DNA of 64,000 nucleotides from Bullifex porci (GTDB lineage Bacteria; Spirochaetota; Spirochaetia; Sphaerochaetales; Sphaerochaetaceae): the NCBI RefSeq assembly GCF_009695635.1, contig NZ_VUNN01000001.1, positions 124,001 to 188,000 of the forward strand, written 5' to 3'. The first letter of the stretch is position 1; every line of letters starts with the position of its first letter. The notes below the pieces were generated by a model that saw only the letters and a program-made list of their open reading frames with translations, was not told the DNA's origin and made no database searches. The position numbers were made by a program, and so were the translations under genes. This document shows positions 61,067-64,000 of this stretch, one piece after another.

Positions 61067-62358
61067 CCTACAATTACCTTTCCTTCAAGATATTCTATAT
61101 GCTTAGCTTCACTAGAGAAACAGCTAAGAATAGTTAAAATACCAACTCTACCTATATACATTAAGAATATAATTATTATTTTACTAGTTGCGGAGAGTAA
61201 AGATGTAATATTTTGACTTAAGCCAACTGTAGCTAGTGCGCTTACTACCTCATAAAATAGTGCTGAGAGAGGTATATCTGGTTCACTAAAGGATAAAATC
61301 ATGCATGAGAAAAAGATCATCAATACTGCAATTAAAAAGATAAAGAGGGCTTTAATCACAGTGTCCTTACTAATGTAGCGTTTAAATACGATAAAATCCT
61401 TTCCCTTTAAAAGAGAGAAGCATGAACCAAGTGCTGTAAAAAGAGTAGTTGTTTTAATACCACCACCTGTTGAACATGGGGATGCTCCAATAAACATTAA
61501 AAATATAGTTAATACATATGCTTTAGGAGTTAATATACTTTGGTCAAAGGAGCAAAAGCCCGCTGTTCTAGTAGTTACTGCTTGGAAGAAAGCTTCTAAC
61601 ACAGATAGCTTTTGAGTAATGATAAAGCCCACTGTACCTAATAGTAATAAAATAATTGTCATTAATAGTACTATTTTTGTGTGGACACTTAATCGAATTC
61701 TATGGCGCTGAGGAATTATTAACTCTTTAAGAACTAAAAAGCCTAAGCCACCAATAATAATTAAGCTTGCAACTGTAAGTAGAACTAAAGCACTATTATT
61801 GTAAGCGATTAATGAGTTACCAAATAGGTCAAAGCCTGCATTATTAAAGGCTGAAACTGCAGTAAATAGTGCAATAAATATTCCTCTATTTCCATATTGG
61901 GGAAAGAAAGCAACTGAGAGTAATATAGTTCCTAAGGCTTCACAAATAAAGGTTGAGATTAATACAAACTTAATTATTTCCTTTGTATTAGTTCTGTTAT
62001 CAACACCAAAGGATTCTCTTACTAGAAGCTTATTCTTAAATGAAAGTGTTCCATTAGTGATAGATATTAAGCTAACTAAAAGAATTGCATAACCTAGTCC
62101 TCCAATCTGGAATAGGCTCATTAGTACAATTTGACCAAACAGCGTTAGAGTTGAGCATATTTCAATTGGTGATAATCCTGTAACACACACAGCAGAGGTT
62201 GCTATAAATAAAGCATCAATTGGAGATATAGTTTTAGTAGCTGAGAAGGGAAGCATTAGAAGAAATGTCCCTAAAAGGATAATACAAAAAAATCCTAAAG
62301 CTAAAAGCAAGGATGATGGCAGCTTTTTAAGCTTTTGATGTATGTGTGAAATACCCAT
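61063..62358 (-). CDS. ktrB: Trk/Ktr potassium uptake membrane subunit (TrkH/KtrB)
   Basis: A 431-residue superfamily K+ transporter with four pore-loop repeats (for example SAVCVTGLSP, NNAGFDLFG, TRTAGFCSF, SALATVGLS), each containing the selectivity Gly, matching KtrB/TrkH. Coupled to ktrA by ATGA. It probably performs Na+-dependent or proton-driven K+ uptake (subfamily inference). Confidence 0.95.
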   Translation of the reverse strand: MGISHIHQKLKKLPSSLLLALGFFCIILLGTFLLMLPFSATKTISPIDALFIATSAVCVTGLSPIEICSTLTLFGQIVLMSLFQIGGLGYAILLVSLISITNGTLSFKNKLLVRESFGVDNRTNTKEIIKFVLISTFICEALGTILLSVAFFPQYGNRGIFIALFTAVSAFNNAGFDLFGNSLIAYNNSALVLLTVASLIIIGGLGFLVLKELIIPQRHRIRLSVHTKIVLLMTIILLLLGTVGFIITQKLSVLEAFFQAVTTRTAGFCSFDQSILTPKAYVLTIFLMFIGASPCSTGGGIKTTTLFTALGSCFSLLKGKDFIVFKRYISKDTVIKALFIFLIAVLMIFFSCMILSFSEPDIPLSALFYEVVSALATVGLSQNITSLLSATSKIIIIFLMYIGRVGILTILSCFSSEAKHIEYLEGKVIVG

Positions 62359-62402
62359 GAAAGCTATTATAGCTTTTTTTTAATTTAATGTATAAGTATT
62401 TG

Positions 62403-62430
62403 TTGTTTAAGAATGAAAAGTGCGTAAAAT
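62403..62430 (+). promoter_or_regulatory. putative galM promoter
   Basis: TTGTTT (62403-62408), 16-base spacer, TAAAAT (62425-62430), followed by the GGAGG ribosome-binding site of galM. Confidence 0.4.
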
Positions 62431-62447
62431 ATTAGTGGAGGTTAAAT

Positions 62448-63413
62448 ATGTTTGGAACACTTCAAGATAATAGAGAAGTAGAAAAAATTACTATTAAAGA
62501 TGGTAACTGTGAAGTATCAATCCTTACACTTGGCGCTATAATTCAGTCCTTTAAATATAAATTATCAGATGGATCTGTTAGAGAAATCATTTCAGGAAGT
62601 GATTACTTAGATAGCTATGTCGATGATTCAACATATAAGGGCCAGATAGTTGCTCCATTTGCTAATAGAATTAGAAACGCAACCTTTTCTATGAAAAATG
62701 AAACATATAAATTAGAAAGGAATAATGGAAAAAATAATCTTCATAGTGGTAGTGCAAATACTGGATATGATGTTTGGAATGTTTTATTCAAAACGCCTAA
62801 TGGTGTTGTATTAAATACCTCTACTAAGCATCTAGGTGGTGGTTTCCCTGGTAATATTGGTATTACTGTAAAGTACACATTATCAAATAATACACTTTCG
62901 ATTAATTATACTATGTCAGCTGATAGAGATTGTGTAATTAATCCTACTAACCACGTCTATTTTAACTTAAATGGTGAAAATAGTGATGCACGTGAACAAA
63001 GCATCATGATTGATGCAGATAGATATACAAGAACAGATGAAGATTTAATCCCTCTATCTGTTGATCCTGTTAATGAGGATTATGATTTTAGGACTATGAG
63101 GAGAATTAGAGATAGAAGAGATGGTATATATGATACCTGCTACGAGCTTAATTCTGGTAGAGCTGCTATTTTAAGAGGAGATGACCTCGAAATGACAGTT
63201 ACTACAGATAGACCTTGTATACAGCTATATACTGGAGAGTTCTTTGATTCTCGAAAGGCAAGAGGAAATGGTGGTGCGTTTGCGGCTTTAGCTCTTGAAA
63301 CTAGTTCCCACATAGATCCAATGAATTGCGATAGAATTGAGGAGGTACTGCTAAAGCATGGTGAGATTTTCAGATCCATAACCTCCTATTCTCTAAAGGA
63401 GATTAAGAAATGA
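62448..63413 (+). CDS. galM: aldose 1-epimerase
   Basis: Mutarotase interconverting alpha and beta anomers of galactose and glucose, 321 residues. The family motifs APFANRIRNATF, NNLHSG, NPTNHVYFNL (catalytic His) and the C-terminal LALETSSHIDP with the following Glu region are present. Good GGAGG at 62437. It overlaps the next gene by four bases (ATGA), so the two are translationally coupled. Confidence 0.94.
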   Translation: MFGTLQDNREVEKITIKDGNCEVSILTLGAIIQSFKYKLSDGSVREIISGSDYLDSYVDDSTYKGQIVAPFANRIRNATFSMKNETYKLERNNGKNNLHSGSANTGYDVWNVLFKTPNGVVLNTSTKHLGGGFPGNIGITVKYTLSNNTLSINYTMSADRDCVINPTNHVYFNLNGENSDAREQSIMIDADRYTRTDEDLIPLSVDPVNEDYDFRTMRRIRDRRDGIYDTCYELNSGRAAILRGDDLEMTVTTDRPCIQLYTGEFFDSRKARGNGGAFAALALETSSHIDPMNCDRIEEVLLKHGEIFRSITSYSLKEIKK

Positions 63414-64000
63414 ATGTAAAGCTCATCGGTATTACTGGTGGCTCCGGTAGTGGTAAAAGTACAGTAGTAAGAAAGATTTCAGAGGCTCATCCTGATAGTA
63501 TTTGTATTGCTCAGGATAATTACTATAAAAGTGCTTCCTTTGTAAATAACCATAATATTTTGGCGTTTAACTTTGACCATCCAGATGCCTTTGATATGGA
63601 TTTGATGGTTGAAAATCTTAAGGATCTAAAGGCTGGTAAGGCTATTGATATGCCTCAATATGACTTTGTTAAGCACCAAAGAAAGCCAGAAACAAAGCAT
63701 ATTGAGCCTAAAACAATTATAATTGTTGATGGCTTGATGGTACTTTACGATAAGAGAATTAGAGATTTACTGGATTTAAAGCTCTTTGTTGATACTCCAT
63801 CTGATATTCGCTTTGTTCGTCGTTTACAGCGTGATATTAAGGAAAGAGGTAGAACAGTTGAGTCTGTAGTTGAGCAATATATAAATGTTGTTAGACCAGG
63901 ACACTTTAACTTTATCGAGCCTTGTAAGGAATATGCTGATCTTATTATCCCTGAGGGAGGATATAATGAGCATGCATTGGATGTAATAATTAAGTACATT
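63410..64000 (+). CDS. udk: uridine kinase-like P-loop kinase, 3'-truncated by window edge
   Basis: 197 codons are present before the window ends, so this is partial. The P-loop ITGGSGSGKSTVV (residues 8-20) and the uridine kinase/PRK-like QDNYYK and FDHPDAFD segments match pyrimidine-salvage uridine kinase (UMP from uridine). The LQRDIKERGRTVESVV motif is typical of Udk. ATG at 63410 overlaps the galM stop, with AAAGGAG upstream. Confidence 0.9.
   Translation, partial: MNVKLIGITGGSGSGKSTVVRKISEAHPDSICIAQDNYYKSASFVNNHNILAFNFDHPDAFDMDLMVENLKDLKAGKAIDMPQYDFVKHQRKPETKHIEPKTIIIVDGLMVLYDKRIRDLLDLKLFVDTPSDIRFVRRLQRDIKERGRTVESVVEQYINVVRPGHFNFIEPCKEYADLIIPEGGYNEHALDVIIKYI

Noticed and set aside
1-64000. 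CRISPR arrays, insertion sequences, prophage or attachment sites
   Set aside because: No regularly spaced repeats, transposase, integrase or terminal inverted repeats were seen; gene content is chromosomal throughout.

Overview
The window looks like a chromosome segment of a low-GC, host-associated, diderm fermentative bacterium, most likely an uncultured gut spirochaete. This placement is inference. It rests on three periplasmic binding proteins whose signal peptides end in the spirochaete-style pattern FAxGxxE, several lipoproteins with Ala/Ser-rich lipoboxes, a beta-barrel-like outer-membrane protein, and a homopolymeric G tract inside a promoter of the kind known from Treponema pallidum. 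There is no prophage, insertion sequence, CRISPR array or rRNA, and one tRNA (Gln). Genes are tightly packed, with many 1-4 base stop/start overlaps and clear rho-independent terminators.

Layout. 1-5750: 3' end of a MATE exporter, cysE, divergent bioY/birA with a BirA-type operator between them, argS, and a TetR regulator. 5867-6442: ribosomal proteins L21 and L27. 6520-12254: a three-gene surface operon (beta-barrel-like protein, CxxC-repeat lipoprotein, beta-helix lipoprotein) behind a promoter whose -35/-10 spacer contains nine consecutive G. 12714-15778: tripartite tricarboxylate transporter tctCBA. 15941-19555: iron-type alcohol dehydrogenase and the electron-bifurcating transhydrogenase NfnAB. 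19668-22733: obg-nadD-yqeK-lipoprotein-rsfS.

22765-29258: a sialic acid/aminosugar locus (CUT1 ABC transporter without its ATPase, FCD-type GntR regulator, N-acylglucosamine 2-epimerase, YhcH, NanA). Three near-identical 12-base palindromes sit at its three promoters. 29357-36113: MATE / proton-antiporter / MATE operon and an ABC importer of the ABC_sub_bind type. 36297-39157: a very acidic small protein, a divergent PdxA paralogue, a lipoprotein and a small unknown protein.

39424-41294: a RloA/AbiLi-type ATPase and a RloB/AbiLii-type protein, both with altered catalytic motifs. 41339-43062: a membrane LuxR-type regulator and an alpha/beta hydrolase. 43141-47210: three aminoacyl-tRNA synthetase genes (gltX, glyS, tyrS). 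47269-48028: a membrane protein/XRE regulator module with a 13-base inverted repeat around its translation start. 48031-52873: deaminase, acyl-CoA ligase and HAD phosphatase genes on the minus strand, then ispE. 52905-59421: tRNA-Gln, rplY-pth-tilS-ftsH-lepA. 59474-62358: a CsgG-like lipoprotein and KtrAB potassium uptake. 62448-64000: galM and the start of a uridine-kinase-like gene cut by the window end.

Working together: the redox genes (alcohol dehydrogenase, NfnAB) suit sugar fermentation. The sialic acid locus, galM and the repeat-rich surface lipoproteins suit life on host mucus. The most unusual items are the G-tract promoter over a surface operon, the altered RloAB-like pair, and the palindromes that tie the aminosugar locus to one GntR regulator.
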